A DNA stretch of 64,000 nt from positions 28,911,352-28,975,351 of the forward strand of contig CANTUZ010000008.1 of the NCBI GenBank assembly GCA_947846985.1, given 5' to 3'. Under the pieces are notes generated by a model. That model was not told the origin of the DNA and did not search any database. It was given only the letters and a program-made list of their open reading frames with translations. The stretch is from Fratercula arctica. Lineage: Eukaryota > Chordata > Aves > Charadriiformes > Alcidae. Shown here piece after piece: positions 12,996-26,786 of the stretch (its first letter is position 1; each line of letters starts with the position of its first letter). The position numbers and the translations under genes were made by a program.

Positions 12996-15937
12996 CAAAC
13001 AATTACTTGTAACGTTTATGCCTCAAACCTGAACACCCCAGTGTTGAAGGGGTTGGGGGTGGATGGCAGTTTTGCATCTTCCTGTTAGCCCGTGTGCAGG
13101 TGGTCAGGACCTACAGCTCTCAGCCGTGTGATGAAACCACCCTTCTTCTCGCAAGGTTGTAGTGGCCCTTTGCAAGGAGAGGCGGTGGGGTGGAGGCAGT
13201 CAACCTGCACGGTGCATGCCCGGCCCCTTTGCCGAATGAGGAACTAGAGGAAGGTCTGTGACAAGCCCTCTGCGGTGGTGGCCCTGCCTTGACTACTAAA
13301 ACCTGTGTTTATAGGTTGTGGCAACTGCGTCTCAGCAGTGTTTGCAGATGTGCCCTGTGAGTCCTTAAGGCGCCTGCTGTGTTTTGAGCTAAGGGGACCA
13401 TGGGTGGAGAGGGAGACACGTCTGTGCTAACCAACATAGGCCCTTTGGCAGGGTGGGGAATGGCCCACAGGAAGCTGCAGAGTCACTGGTGGGCTACTGG
13501 TGGCTCCCGTCTGCCAGCGAGCGCTGCAACCGGCTGTAGGAGAAATGTGCTGGGCAGTGCTCCTGCCATGGGCCCTGGTTCACAGAGTTGCCCTCAGGCC
13601 TCCCTTTCTCCAGCCCCAGGTGGAGCTTGAGGGTAACAGGCTCTCCTTTGATGTTGGCTCCTTGGTTTTCCTCCTCTTTCAGTGAAATCCTCCTAATTAA
13701 ATTTGTCAGTGAAGTCCTCCTACTTCGTAGCTTTTTCTTTTTGAACAGCCTGTGTCAGAAAGTAGTTTGCGGTAAAGAAAACTTCCTGTTTTGCCCGATG
13801 TCATCTTCCCGGGGCTCCTGTTCCCTCCACGCTGGTCAGAGGGGCAAAAAATGGCCGATTTGAAGAACATTCAGAGAGTGGACTTTTAGGTTTCTGTAAC
13901 TGGTAGGAATTATCTCTTTAGCAGATTATCAAGAAATGGATGTGTAGGTCATGGAGATACTGAGTGCCCCTTCCCTTAAATGTTTACAGGTGAAAAAATA
14001 AATTTGTACAAAGTTGTAAAACTATTAGTAACTCACCTGACAGGAATTACTTGTTAGAAGAATATGAGTGGTGGATTTTATTTTGCTAGAAGTAAAACAA
14101 ATGATTCTGCTGAATTTTGACTGTTGTGTCTGAGGCTGCTGCTGCCCTCACATCTTGGGGTTGGTTTTTTAGCAAAACTCCTGAGATGTAGGTGTGAGAA
14201 GTGTAATTCTCCCCCAAACTTTGAAATAAAGGACTTAAAGAAATATTTTTAACTGACTTTTTTCCACTTAAAAGTCTATTTGTTGTATGCTGGTCTGCTG
14301 AAATCAGCAGAACTATGAAGATTTGCACCAGCTTAGAGACAGAGCATTTTCTCAACACATTTTTAATGTCAAACTCTTAAAATGATATGTACTTTTTTAA
14401 TGGAAAGAAGCGGTTCATTTCAAGGTGTATGCAAAGACTTTGTGTGGACAGTTAAATAATCTAAAGTCACCTGGAATTCCTTTCCTAGTGACATTTTACT
14501 TAACAACTTTCCACATTTTAGAGAAAAATGATGTGTTGCCTGCAGATGAACAATCTATTTCCACTCCCATTAAATTCTGTGTGGAGGTGTGAATATATAT
14601 AATTAGAGACTTGGGGACAGGCTGTGAAACAGAAAATGAGAGAGGAAGACTTCACCATTTCTGAAACTATCTCGGTGTCACTGCTAATTAAAGCAACCTT
14701 CTCGTACAGGGAATGTTTCGTGGCTGTGGGAGCACTGCAGCAGCTCCAGAGAAGCGTGGGGCAGAGAGAGCTTGGGGGGGAAAGTCTCTGCTTTTGGCTC
14801 TCACAGGACTGGAGTGCTGAAAGATAAGTCATTCAGGAGTTGCTACGGCTGGTTTCAGCGAGCCTGAAGTATAGGAAGTGTATTAATAACACCATAGCTC
14901 TTCCCAGAAGGTGCAGCTGAAGGTGAAGTGCGTGGCAGAAGATCGGCGGCGTTAGGCAGAGGTGAGGGTAAACCAGCCTGTTGTTATTGTGGGGTGAGGC
15001 CAAATCTATTGTGTCGCACCTGTGCAGTTCAACAGGAGTTACTTCTTATAAAAGTATGTTTGTCGGCAAACCGTGTTGATCTTCATTTCAAACCAGCAGC
15101 AATATGCTTAACAGACTAAATAAAACATGAATGGCCACTTGACAGCTGAGAAAAGCTCCTCTGTTGTGTTTTTAATTGTTCACATAGGCTCCTGCTGTGA
15201 ACTGATGCTTTCTGTTATGCAGTCTTGAAATAAATTTTAATAATCTGACCTCAGGGTTCGGATGTTGTACTTAACTGTCATGCGGTAGAAGCTTGAATCA
15301 GATTGAGAGATGAAAGTTTCTCTACAGGGAACAAAGTTCAGAATTAGGATCTGTAAAGAACTTAGAGTAAATGCAAAACCAGGTGTAAATATGTTGAGGC
15401 ACCGCGCGGGGGTATAGTAAGCAGCAGTTACAATAGAGATGCTGTAGATAGGAGAATGTAGATTCTTTATCTTGCTGTTCTCTTGAGACTCTTAGTGAGG
15501 TAACAGAAACCTCAGACTGTGCTAAAGGGAGTAGTGTTTCTTGGGGACTATACAGCAAATATTTTCAGTGCACTAGAGATATTAACCTATCAGTTATTCA
15601 GCTTGGAAAAACAAACTGAATGCTTTAGAGGAGAATCCTGTAACACAGTTTTTCATTATTACACTGCATTTCCCTAGAAACGTCCACTAACACCCACAAA
15701 ATCTTGATTCATTAAAGTAGTTGGTTAACTGGAGTGTTGGTGTTTGTGTCCTGCTATAATTAGTTATCTGGTAAGATGTGGAACACAGAGACATTGGGCA
15801 CGTGCTTGTGAGAATAGGTGTGTATGTTCCTTTGCAGACCTCCATCTTTTAAAAATGTTTGTGCAGATCCATACCTGAGGCTTGGTCAGCGGATTCCCTT
15901 TTCCAGGTGGTCAAATGCTTTTTGTTGATACAGCATA

Positions 15938-15954
15938 TTTTTTTTTTTTTTTTT
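15938..15954. repeat. T17 homopolymer directly 5' of a CR1 fragment
   Basis: Seventeen T end ten bases before the CR1 fragment at 15964. Confidence 0.9.
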
Positions 15955-15963
15955 GATGTAGAC

Positions 15964-16120
15964 TGTAGTTGTGAATGCCCCATCCCTGGAAGTGTTCAAG
16001 GCCAGGCTGGATGTGGCTTTGAGCAGCCTGGTCTAGTGGGAGGTGTCCCTGGCCATGGCAGGGGGGTTGGAACTAGATGATCTCTGAGATCCTTTCCAAC
16101 GTAAACCATTCTATGATTTC
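15964..16120 (+). mobile_element. CR1 LINE 3' end, short sense fragment
   Basis: About 157 bp match the extreme CR1 3' region. It contains the phrases for GCCCCATCCCTGGAAGTG, then GTCTAGTGGGAGGTGTCCCT, TTGGAACTAGATGATCTC and the terminal ATTCTATGATT tail. It starts abruptly just after a 17-T run (15938-15954), consistent with 5' truncation during target-primed reverse transcription. Unlike the copy near position 76, the GTGGGAGG to GATGATC block is intact. Confidence 0.93.
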
Positions 16121-16530
16121 AGTTGGGTGGTGCTCGGCAAATTTTAGGGAAAAGTATAGCCAATATGGAATTCACATACCATCAGTAATTACATGGCTGA
16201 TATACAGTGTTGCTCTATCACTTACTTTTTTTCTCTTTTATTATCCCTTCTGATGGAGACGTTTAAGGGATATTGAGCTTTGGGGAACTAGCTTTGCCCT
16301 TCTTGGGGAAGATGGGAATGCTGACATGACGGATGAACATCCCTGGATCTTGGGTAGGTCATGGCTGTCCTTGGAGGAAAGCAGCATTATCTTGGCAGAA
16401 TCTCCATCTGTTCTCATGTCTCAGCTGCGTCTTCTGGCTTCCTTGTTGCATTATTGACAGAGTTTAACAAGGCATGTTGCTAATGCTTGTCTCATGCTGC
16501 CTTGTCACTCAAAGCCACGTTTGCAAGGAG

Positions 16531-16564
16531 CAGTCTGATGGAGCTCCCAGTCTGATGGAGCTCC
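16531..16564. repeat. Perfect 17-bp tandem duplication (two copies)
   Basis: The unit CAGTCTGATGGAGCTCC occurs at 16531-16547 and again at 16548-16564 with no mismatch. Confidence 0.95.
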
Positions 16565-16608
16565 ACAGTCCGTCTGGATGGACTCTCTAAATGCCATGGA
16601 AATGATTG

Positions 16609-16629
16609 TTTAGTTGTGTGACAACTAAA
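16609..16629. repeat. Perfect 9-bp inverted repeat with 3-nt loop
   Basis: TTTAGTTGT at 16609-16617 and ACAACTAAA at 16621-16629 flank GTG. It lies 45 bp after the tandem duplication at 16531. Confidence 0.9.
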
Positions 16630-18491
16630 TGCTTTTAAAATTGTTTTTATAGTCACTCATTTACATTTGTGTTGCAGCCTATGGGTCTGTGTCCCTGCTG
16701 CAGCAGGAAGTGCACTCATCCCGTAGGAATGGTCCAGTGCCGGGAGGACGAGTGTGGCGGGGGCACATGGAGCCTCCCTGGCTGTGCCCTTCTCCATTCT
16801 GGCTGTGACTTTCCCATGCTTCCCACCTGGGCACCCTGGTGCTTCCTGATCAGGGCCAATTTACAGCCTCCTCCACTGAGTGGAGAAAGGCAGAAATTAA
16901 TCTGGAGGGGAAATTGTTCTGCCTGAGTGGGCAAATAGAAGGAAACCGTCTCATTGACCGTGTTGCTTTAGTCTCTTTTTATGAGCTACCTGGAGCGCAG
17001 AGCTCTTTATCTGACCCACCATCAGAGCTGGCAGGGGCCCAGCAGGATCTCTGCTGGCTTGAGCTGAAGGATTTACTGGCTTTTACCAGCTGCCTTCCCC
17101 TTGGCAAATCTCCCCGTGAGCAGAACCAAGAGCAGGGTGTCTTGGTGCGTGCAGCTGGATGCAGCCCCCGGGAAGCCCCGCAGCAGCTGTCACCCATGTG
17201 CTGCACGGCGGCGGGGCCGGGCTCCTGCTTCTCCTTCTGGTCTTTGAAGGCTCTGTGCGCTCCCTAGCAGATGGGTGGGAGCCATGCCCAGGCTTCCCGA
17301 AGGTGCAATCCTGCAGGCCCTCCTGCGGGCCAAGCGCTGCCTTCCCCATGCTGCGCCCTGGTGAAACTCTGCTTTACGCGTGGGCTGTGATTGCTCCCTC
17401 ATCGCTGCCGAACTGCAGCCGCTGGGCTGGGACTTGCCGTGGGGCTGGCAGGGGTGTTCCTGCTGCAGCGCGACTGGATAGCGAGGTCCTTCCCTTCCTC
17501 AGCCTCACTGGATCCGTAGGCTTCCCGATCCTTCCCTTATTTCTTCATGGCATGGGAAAAGACGTGGATGTCGTTTCTTAAAATATTCACCTTATCATCC
17601 TTGACTATAACCCCTGATTTATAGTGTGTGCCTAAGCTGTGCTGTTTGACCTCCACGTGTGGCTGGGTGAAGACTTTCCACCCGCCCAAGAGACTGTGGG
17701 CACACTCGGCTTGCTGAGGAGACTGAGTTTTAGTCTATAATGCAATGGGAGCATGAAAAGATTAAAATGATGTGATGGAAAATGAATTACAGGGTAATGA
17801 TCATAGCCAAATTCATTATTTAAATAGTTATTTTGTGTATCTTGCAAATAAATGTAAAAATTTGCATGCAGCAATTGGTCTAAAATTCTTGAACAATGTA
17901 GTACAAATGTTAAATTTAGGGTGAACAGTGTGTAGGGAGGCTGCTGCAATCAGTCACGTTAAAGACGCTGGTCCTCAGATGAGGTGGGAGGGTCTGGGCT
18001 GCGCAGCCCCAGCCGCAGCCGTGGGTGATGCAGGCCACCTCGCTCCCACAGCACCGACAGCGGAGAGGGTTCATGGGAAAACTGAGGACATGCACCCTTT
18101 GAGAAGTCCTGGTGGGTTTGTTACTCTTCCCGAGAAACCTTGGACCTTTTGTTTAGAGTACATCAGTGGGAAGCTTAAAGGCACTTGGAAACGGCTTCCC
18201 ACCCACTTTCCATTTTTGTCGCTGGTGAGAATTATAGATGAATGGAGACTGATAAAATTAGTTGATTTAATACACAACTTGAGTCCGTTTTGCAATTAAA
18301 TATACTTTCATTTTTCACAAACTCTTTTCCAGCTCAATTTAAAAATGACTCCTGGCTAACATGGGAAATGTCTTCAACCCTGCGTCCCATTGAACAAACA
18401 GTGCATGTAGTGATATGGACAAGAAAACCATGGCTATTATTAGGCTTTATCTCAAACTGTATAATTTACTGTTGCTGCCCTGAGTAATTTG

Positions 18492-18547
18492 TATTTATTA
18501 TTAACACAGTATTTATTTTTATTTATTATTAACATTTCTGTGTTAAT
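18492..18547. repeat. AT-rich direct repeat inside an inverted repeat
   Basis: TATTTATTATTAACA occurs at 18492-18506 and 18520-18534. ATTAACACAG (18500-18509) is the exact reverse complement of CTGTGTTAAT (18538-18547), enclosing a 28-nt loop. Confidence 0.9.
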
Positions 18548-21500
18548 AGCCTAACTGATGAGACAATGTATGTTCTGAGCACCGTTAAAAATTTCCTTCT
18601 GAGTAAGATTCCCCCTGAAATGGGAATAATGCAAGCAATATTAACAGTCAACCTTTCAGGCCAACTGTTGCCCCTCTTTATTCATATGGTAACTACCCAG
18701 TGCTGTCCAACTCCCCATTGCGACATCTGGATGCACACATAACTATTTACTAACCACTAATTATAGCAGTAAGCATTAAAAAAGAAAGTCTTAAGCACTA
18801 AAAAACAAAGTTTTAAGCATACTGTGTTGGTATTTTTATGGGTAGCTGGCTTGTTTTGTTTCCTGCTGCTCCTGTAGTTGCATATTAGCTAACTTGCACC
18901 CCAGTGTGTTCTGCCAAAGGTTGCTTATTTCTCCCATGCTGATGTCTCGTTACTCTGTGGTTAATGTTATGTTTCTGAAGACAGGGCTATAAATTCGTTT
19001 TGATTTGGACAGCTCTAGGAGACAAACACCTCACATGTAAGTAGTGGTCCATAAACAGATGAAGATTTGGGTTTGAACACCAGCCATTATTTGTTTGTCG
19101 TTTTCCTTTTAATTTAATAAAACCAAAACAGAATACGATTGAGCCTTACGCTTCTCCAAGGGAGCCACGTTTCAGCACAGGTGAGTTACTCGGGACACTG
19201 GAAATTCGTGACTTGAGTAAGCAAAATCTGTCGGATTGGTCCTACAACCTGCGAGGCTGCCACTGGGGAGAGCTGGTCACGTGCAGGTGGGGGGATGCAG
19301 CCTTGATGTCTTAAAAGCACGACTGTGCTAACCAAGTCACTGGGTTTTGTCGTATCAAAGGTTTGCCAGTGGATCCTCATGACGGTGTGCTGAGTTGTGC
19401 GGTGACACGAGGCACCTCTGTGGTTTTGTCAGCTTTTGCAAGTTGGCACGCCGTGGCCAGGGCTCGCCCTGGGCTGGAATCTGGAGTATGGAATTTCTGT
19501 CACATTTCCCCTCCCTTTCCTGCATAGAGCAATGAATTCACACATTGAAATCAATGAAAGTTTACTGGTTAACCTTTGTTACTGTCAGTTTTTGTATGAG
19601 CCAAGGGCTCATTTAAAAACAGAATACTCCCTCCCCATGTATGACCCCCCTAAAATCCCTGGAGAGCTCAGTAAAGTAAAGATGGTATTTGCATGTGACT
19701 ATTCAACATCAGCTTTGACTCTTACAACACAAAGAGGATGTTCATGTGCTGGGACAGCTGATCTGGGAGTCGTTTTGGTAGGTGGGTTTTCCTTATTGCC
19801 GTATGTAAACAACCAAAATAACACGTATCATGGAAGTTGCAGAGGCGTTCTGCAGCTGCCCGTGCAAGCTCAGGTGTGAGCGCAGACCTTTGCGGTGGTG
19901 ATCCGTTCATTGCCATCACACCGTTTACCGCGTGAGCACTCGCTGCGGTTAAAAGTGCCTGTGAGACAACAGCAGTCCAGCTGTGAAGCCCGGAGGGAGA
20001 ACAGATCGGGCATGGTTTCTAGCAGCGGCAGCTACAACGGAGTTGTGTTACGGTGGTTCGCCCAAGCCTGTACCTGCAGACCTGGAGCGAATCTTCCTGT
20101 GGAAGCTGAATGGCACAGGCCTGTGTCCAAGTCCTGGGCTGCCGTGTCACTCTCTCCCATCTTTCTTCTTAATATTTTTATAGAAGAGAAGAACTTGCTG
20201 GAAACATCTCCCCTGTAAAGAGGACTTGTGAGAAACATTATGTGCTTTCAAGTAAGGCATAAAATGTACTCACTGATCAATTTTCCGTCCTCATTAAGTC
20301 TCTCAGAGGTGAGTTCAAGGGAAAAAATAAAGATGGGAAGAGCTAGGAAATGAGGTCTCTTTATTTACAACGAAAAAATGATAAGAATACTGAAAAAGGC
20401 TGAAACTCAGTGGTTTGAGAGGTGGAGGACAGACTCAATTATTGTAATGTTGTGCAGCTGCACTACCACATGCATTATTTTCACTTTGCTATCGGATATG
20501 TAATATAAGTGGGTAGCCAGTGTTCTCTTTTTGTTTGTTCTAAATATTTCATATGTGTAATGCAGTATAAGATGTAGTTCCCAGTTGCTACAACAGAACA
20601 GAGATTGGTAGAGCAAAAAAACACCCATCATTGTTTGCACACACTACAAATTTAATGACAGATACAGACTAATAATAGAAAGTTTATTCCTGTAATAAAG
20701 GAAGGGGAAGAAAAAGTAACCAAACTCATACCTTGAATGTGGAATTACAGTTTAGGAAAAAACCCCCAACACAATAGTGATCCACAAATAATTAGTTGTT
20801 TGGACTTTTACACCAAATTTGGATAAAACGGAAAATGAATCATTCTGTGGTGTTCCTGGATTCACACGTGAGATTATTTCTGTACTGTGTTCCTGGAAAT
20901 TACAGGGGTGCGCGGAAGAGCACCTTTCTAGCTTCTAGCATGCAGAAAGGTGTATGTGACCAGCAAGCTCCTGGCTTCTCAGGTGTGCCAGAGCTTCAGA
21001 GCCGAAGCTCTTCAACTCAGTTTCTCACCATTACAGGGTACTCTGATGTGGGGGCCCAGGGTCTTGTATGAGTTTTGGATCCTGAAGGGAGGTTAAGCTA
21101 CGTTGCTCCCTGTTTGAGGTGAGGCTTGTTTTTTGGATTTGAGCTCTGTCATAGTGAGGCAGGCGGATACAGGGTTAATGCACAGCCGTATATCGTTGGT
21201 ATGTGTTTCCCATTTACCTGACAGATGAAGCTACGCTGGTGAAGTTTAATGAACGAACAAATGAGTCATGCATTATCTTGTGATGTAGTCCTTGTGAGAA
21301 AGAGAAGTACATAAATCTACAAACTGCATAAAAGCAGGAAGGTGAGGGAAAGCACTTATGTAGTTCTGCTGGTTTTCCACAATGATGTACTATTTGCTAT
21401 TTTATTCTTCTCTAGTAATGTTAAATTTAAAGATAAAACCTTTATTAAAACAATTCTTCTTCCACCAGCATTTTCTTACGTTTCCTGGTTTTTCAGAAAA

Positions 21501-24500
21501 CATGTAAGATAACGAGCATTGTTGAGTTTAGGGAATAATAATTTACTTTTTCCCAGTTTATTGTCTGTATTTTGACAGACACAGCATACTTTCATTTCAC
21601 TCTTCCTTCTTGCTTAGGATTTTCACAGAGCAAGAGGAGAAGGGCTAAACGTGGGAGGGAAAAAGAAGGAAATGGGATAAAATATCCTTTATAATGTTTG
21701 GCATAAAAGGCCCCGATTAGGTACACACTTCTGCATGAACGATTTAGTTGTAGTTGATTGTTTCTGTCAGGAGGTGCCTCCAGCGTGAAGAGACTTCTTG
21801 GGTTCTGCAGGGAGAAGGTGGCCACCACGTGCCAGTCCTCAGGGCCTGGGAAGCAGGATGCGAGGAGCGTGCTCTGTTTTCCACCCCGTCTGCTGAGTGT
21901 GTGCAGACATTTGGAGACAAGTTTAGGTTGCATGTGTCCCCGAGAGTCTCAATCATGGTAGGAATGAGAACAATGCCTGGCCACCTTCAGGACCCAGGAG
22001 AACGTTTAAGATTATGGATGGTCATCTTTGCTCATTTCCCTGCTCTTTACCAAACTCAGATCTCCCTAATCTTGACAATGGCACCTCGAAACACAGGTTA
22101 CAGGTTTGACCCGCTCAGTGGTTGTTCTTGTTCCTTTGTCAGTCAACATCAGGGAGGTAAGGGGCAATTGGATCGATCTTTAGACTCTACATGCAATGGG
22201 AGGTCTAACCTTCCCTTGTCTTCCTCCTCTCAGTAGGCCTGTGGTGGGAGATTGATATCTGTATCAGGGAGGAATGGGACTTTTTGTGAGAGAAGGGTGG
22301 TGATGTTACGGCAGTGGGAAGGTGAATGCCACCTTACAAGTAGCTTCCTGCTGCACGTTCTTCGTTTGGAGTTAGCTGGTTGGTCTGTTGGGGCACTTGC
22401 GTGCAACTTATACATTGGGCGGTGCACACTAGAAGCCATTTGCATTGAGAAGACAATTACAGGCTGAACACATTCAGCTCTCCATGCGCTTCGTTGTGAA
22501 TATGCGCAGAATAACACTGGTTTTATATAGGCTGCTTTTTGATTACAATAAGTGTCTCAATGTTTGTTGGAGCTCAAGACCTCAGTCATTTAAAAAAGTG
22601 GTTAAAATCACAGATAGCTGAAGCAATTTAACGTGTGGATTGCAATTTGTCTCTCCCTGGTCTTTGTCTCCTTGCCCAGTTTTATCCATTGCAGCGAGGC
22701 CAATAAAGGGCTGGTGTCGTGCGTTGTGCGTTCTTTGTCTCGGCCCTGAAGATGCTGACTTCCTCCCTTCTATTTCAGGAGGTCGTTAGTGTTGATGAGA
22801 TTAGAGCTTTATATCTGTAGGTCCAAGTCATTATTCCTAATTTAATCAATGCATTTGAAAATGTTTCCTCTAATAAAATTGTAATGACGTTATGTGATTT
22901 GTCATGCTTATCAAAAACATGGTTTTAACATTTTCATATTTAGAGGCACTGAGCTTCTGGAGAGGAGTATGCATTAGTACATCATTGCTGGGCCAATTTC
23001 CTGCCTCTCCGTCTCTCTCTCTCCAGTAAATCAGAGTAACCTAGTCAGTGTAATCACAGTGATGTACAGCCAGCGTGGCGCTGGAGTCAGGCCTTCACTA
23101 ACAGCTTAGAATGCTGGGAGAGGTCCCTTGCGCGAGCAGGATTGCTTCTCCGCCACCACCTTCATCATTCCGCGGTGTGCTTTGCCTCTATATGAAACAG
23201 ACTATTAGTGAGCTTATGATAAAGGAGAAAATAACCATCTATAATGTAGAGGTTTGACTGGAGAAATGGCTTTTATGTTGCACAGGGAATGAGATAAATA
23301 GCACCCCACAGTGGGAACTGAATTACTAAGGCGAGGCGAGAGCAGCAGTGTTACAGCAGAGCTGGGTGTTTGTTCGGAGGCTTTTTGAATAAAATAATCC
23401 AAGTGCTTGGTTTTCAGGAATGTTCCTGGAATGTGTTAGGACTACTATTTAATTCGAATTACCCCTGTTTTTAAACAGTCTGCTGTATGCGTTTGGGTTC
23501 AGGCAGGTGAGGAAGGAGCAGGGGACATGAGCCTGCAGGGTGCCCGCAGCATCAGCCCCCGGTTTGAACGTACAGCCGCGGTGTTTCATGTGCCGCTCCC
23601 CGAGCTCGGCTGCTGCAGGGGGAGGAAGGGGTGGAAATCACAAGAGGGATTTTGATCTTACAAATGACTAACTGATGCAAGGAGGGAGAATTTGACCGTG
23701 TCTAAGGTCAGATGAGGGGTCTATGGGAGGGCTGACATTTTTATCAGCTCTCGAGGGCCTTGGTTAGTGTCCCAAAAGCAGGGCAGAGGAGATGCAGGGC
23801 TGGTTGCAGTAGTGATGGAGGGGCCAGTGCTGGGCAGTCTCTCTGCAGTGCCAGAGGAGGGATGTCAGCTCGCTGGGATTCCCTCTTGGACTTTGGGGGT
23901 GTTGGTGCTCCTTGCTGCTCCCAGAGAGGAGGACCCTAGCTGCATGGCAATGCTGGGGATATAAATGACGGAATCCCCCTGCTCTCTGCCTCTAACCCCG
24001 CACCGCTCGTTCCTCCTCAGGCAACAGTCCAAAAGCAGTGTGCGGGTGAAAACACCAAGGGTTTTTTTTTTTTCTTCGTTATAGTAGCACGGCGGCAGCA
24101 GCACGGTGGCTGGTGATACGGCAGCGTAACTGGCAAATCACAGTAGGCAGATGGCAGGTCTCACACTAAAAGAGAGGATGTGTAAACGACCAAAGATAGG
24201 TTTTAACAGTCTTTTTCAAAGCCAGAAGTTTGTCACTGTATGAGCTCTCAGTCTAAACATCCCTGTGAAATTTCGAGCCTGAAGTCTACTAGTGGTTTAT
24301 TAAATAGTTTTGGCAACTGAAAGGGATGCAGTGGATCACTGTGTGCAGGATGTCTTGGATGTCTCAGGTTTTCTGTTCGGTGCAGGCCAGCCAGGCTGTG
24401 CCCGCTGCCTCTGCGCTGGCTGCCCAGTCCCCTCGGCCGGCTGACACTTTGCATCGGGTCTGCAAAGGACGAGCAGTAGGAGAACCAGCCCTGGGAAGCA

Positions 24501-26768
24501 ATCAGGCACAAATGCTTGCGTTTGGCATGTTAGGGCAGAACCACTGCTGGAGAAGTGGTGGCATGTTGGGTGTCACTGCGCTGCCCGGCTGCCCTTGGCA
24601 GGTCTCTGCCTTTGGGGTTCTGCTGGGGCCATGTGCCTCTGCTACCACCGAAGGGGTTGGTTCAGTTTGGCCTTTGGTCTCAAGGATGAGAACGGCTGAT
24701 CGCCTTCTGCATCCCCCGTCCTTGCCGTGCATGGCTGCGTGGTGCATACCGCAGCACGCTGGCTGGAGGGGTTAGTGGGGACGTGCCTGCACTCTGCAGG
24801 CAGCTGAAAAGATCAGGCTACTGGCTTTCCTTCCATTCTGACCTCTATTATTTATTTTTTTTTTCCTCTTTTTTTTCCTGACTGATCTTTTTTAACAGTG
24901 AGGCTCAGTTAAGGAGGAGTGTTTCCTGTACAGCGCAAATTGCTATGTGCAAATAGGTAATGTAATGCAGCTCTGTGGAACTGCCATATCCTGTACGAAC
25001 AGCACTGCTGGAGCTACCTACTAGTAATATCCATTTTCCCTTTTCAGCTTTTTTAATACTGTAGAGAAATAATTTTCTGTTCCCAGTACCTGACAGGTAC
25101 AGCGATGTTAGATACCTCAGGAATGAGGAAAGGAGGATAAATGCAGTCCCTGAGAACACAGAAACAACTTATCGGAAAATTAGACTCAAACCATTAGCAG
25201 CTTGAGCAGCAGATCCTCATCAAATCAGTAGCAAACCAAAACTAGCTCTAGTCGTTAAACTCCCCTCCTTTTATTGATGTCAAAAGTGCAACTCTCGGTA
25301 ACGTTTGTTGAGAAGTAAATGTCCTCCCTGGAGAATGGAGGTTTCCTTTTTCAGGTGCTCTTTTAATGAGAGAAAGTTGGACTGAGCGAGGTGTCAAAAG
25401 CTCTTTAGCTTATCCACTTCTGCGGTGAGCTGCCCATGCCTGAGATCCACTTCCACACTGGCCTCTGTTTATGACTTTTCTCTTGTGTTTAAAATTTCTT
25501 CACCACCTTTGTGTATCAGTATTTTTTCCTTTTTTTTTTTTCTTTAACTTGCTCTCTATGACTCATGCCTTAATTTTTGTTTATGTGCCCACTCTGCTTA
25601 AGGGCTCCCTATTCGCTGTAAGAGTACATTGCAATATGCAACATTTTATTGTCTCTTTTATTTAATTTGTAGCCAGAAAATGAAGCTAAGCCATGGAACG
25701 GGCTTTATTTGTGGGATCAGAGAAGGTGTTTCCGCAAAAGACTAGCAGCATCAGTATGGCCTGGTTGCATATGACGATGGGCCCAGCCAAGCCGTGCATG
25801 AGGTTAGAAATTCAGGCTGAAGCTGGTGGCTAGTTTGAGGCAGAAGAACAAAGTTTATAACTCTGACTCTTTTGAACCAAATAGAAGAACCTCTGGAAAC
25901 ATCAGAAACAGTAGCTTTGGAGAAAAGAGCTGCGGATCTTATTTCATGCCAGTGATCCTGTGGACCTTGGATGTAGATTGAACAGCCTTTTGATTAAAAC
26001 AATTGTGAGTTTGATGGTAGCAGCAGGGCCAAAATGGACCTTGGGGAATGCCCCTTGGAAGCTGTTCATAAATGAGTGCTGGTGTGTCGGACTACGCTAG
26101 CTTGTTTGAAGCAATTAGCAGTCGGAAGAAGTGGAGTTAGGCTTCATTAGAGCAGCAGCTCTGGAAAACGTGTGTCTCACTGTGTGGCTCTTCCATTATC
26201 GCTTCTCCTAGTGAAACTTGCTGCTGGCTGTTTTCAGAGAGGTGGACGGCAGCGTTCAGCCATTGCGCTTGAGTCCCACCCAAGCGCGGGACTGCAGTGC
26301 CTTGGCTGGGGGGAACCTGGGGCAGGTGAGTGTGCACCTGTGGCGTGAGGAACCAGTGCTGGAGTTCAAGGCTAAGGTTTTGCAAAGAGCCCATCTTTTG
26401 TCTGATGAGTGGAAAAGCTGTTTGGAGTTTCCCGAGTCACGCATCAGGCACACACCATACTAATATTCTGCATTTAGGAGCTATTTGCTTTTACGTTCCC
26501 CTGCTATTTGCATAATAGAGTTTAGCTGGGTAGTCCCTGATACTGCAAGCATGTAACTGGCAGCAAGAGGTATGTTTACAAAGAAAATAAAACTCTGGGA
26601 CTTATATTCAGGGGTGCTCAGTCAGTCCTTGGTGCTGGCTGAGCAGAGTGTCGCTTGGAACTCTTGCTCTTGGGTATTTCCTCTTTTTTTCTTACTTACA
26701 TTAGGGAGAAGATAAATCTGTTCAGCAGCATCTGTGCATCACCACTGACATTTTAATCTTCAGTTAAA

Positions 26769-26786
26769 AGATTTTAATTAAAATCT
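26769..26786. repeat. 18-bp perfect palindrome with TTAATTAA core
   Basis: AGATTTTAATTAAAATCT equals its own reverse complement. It lies in an AT-rich stretch of intron 1. Confidence 0.95.

Larger units (their letters stand above)
521..15937. other. Intron 1 segment without recognised gene
   Basis: Unique intronic DNA with the simple tracts listed separately. GC content varies: a GC-rich stretch at about 3150-4000 and AT-rich stretches near 4440-4620 and 5600-6000. No conserved peptide or RNA gene was seen. Confidence 0.75.
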
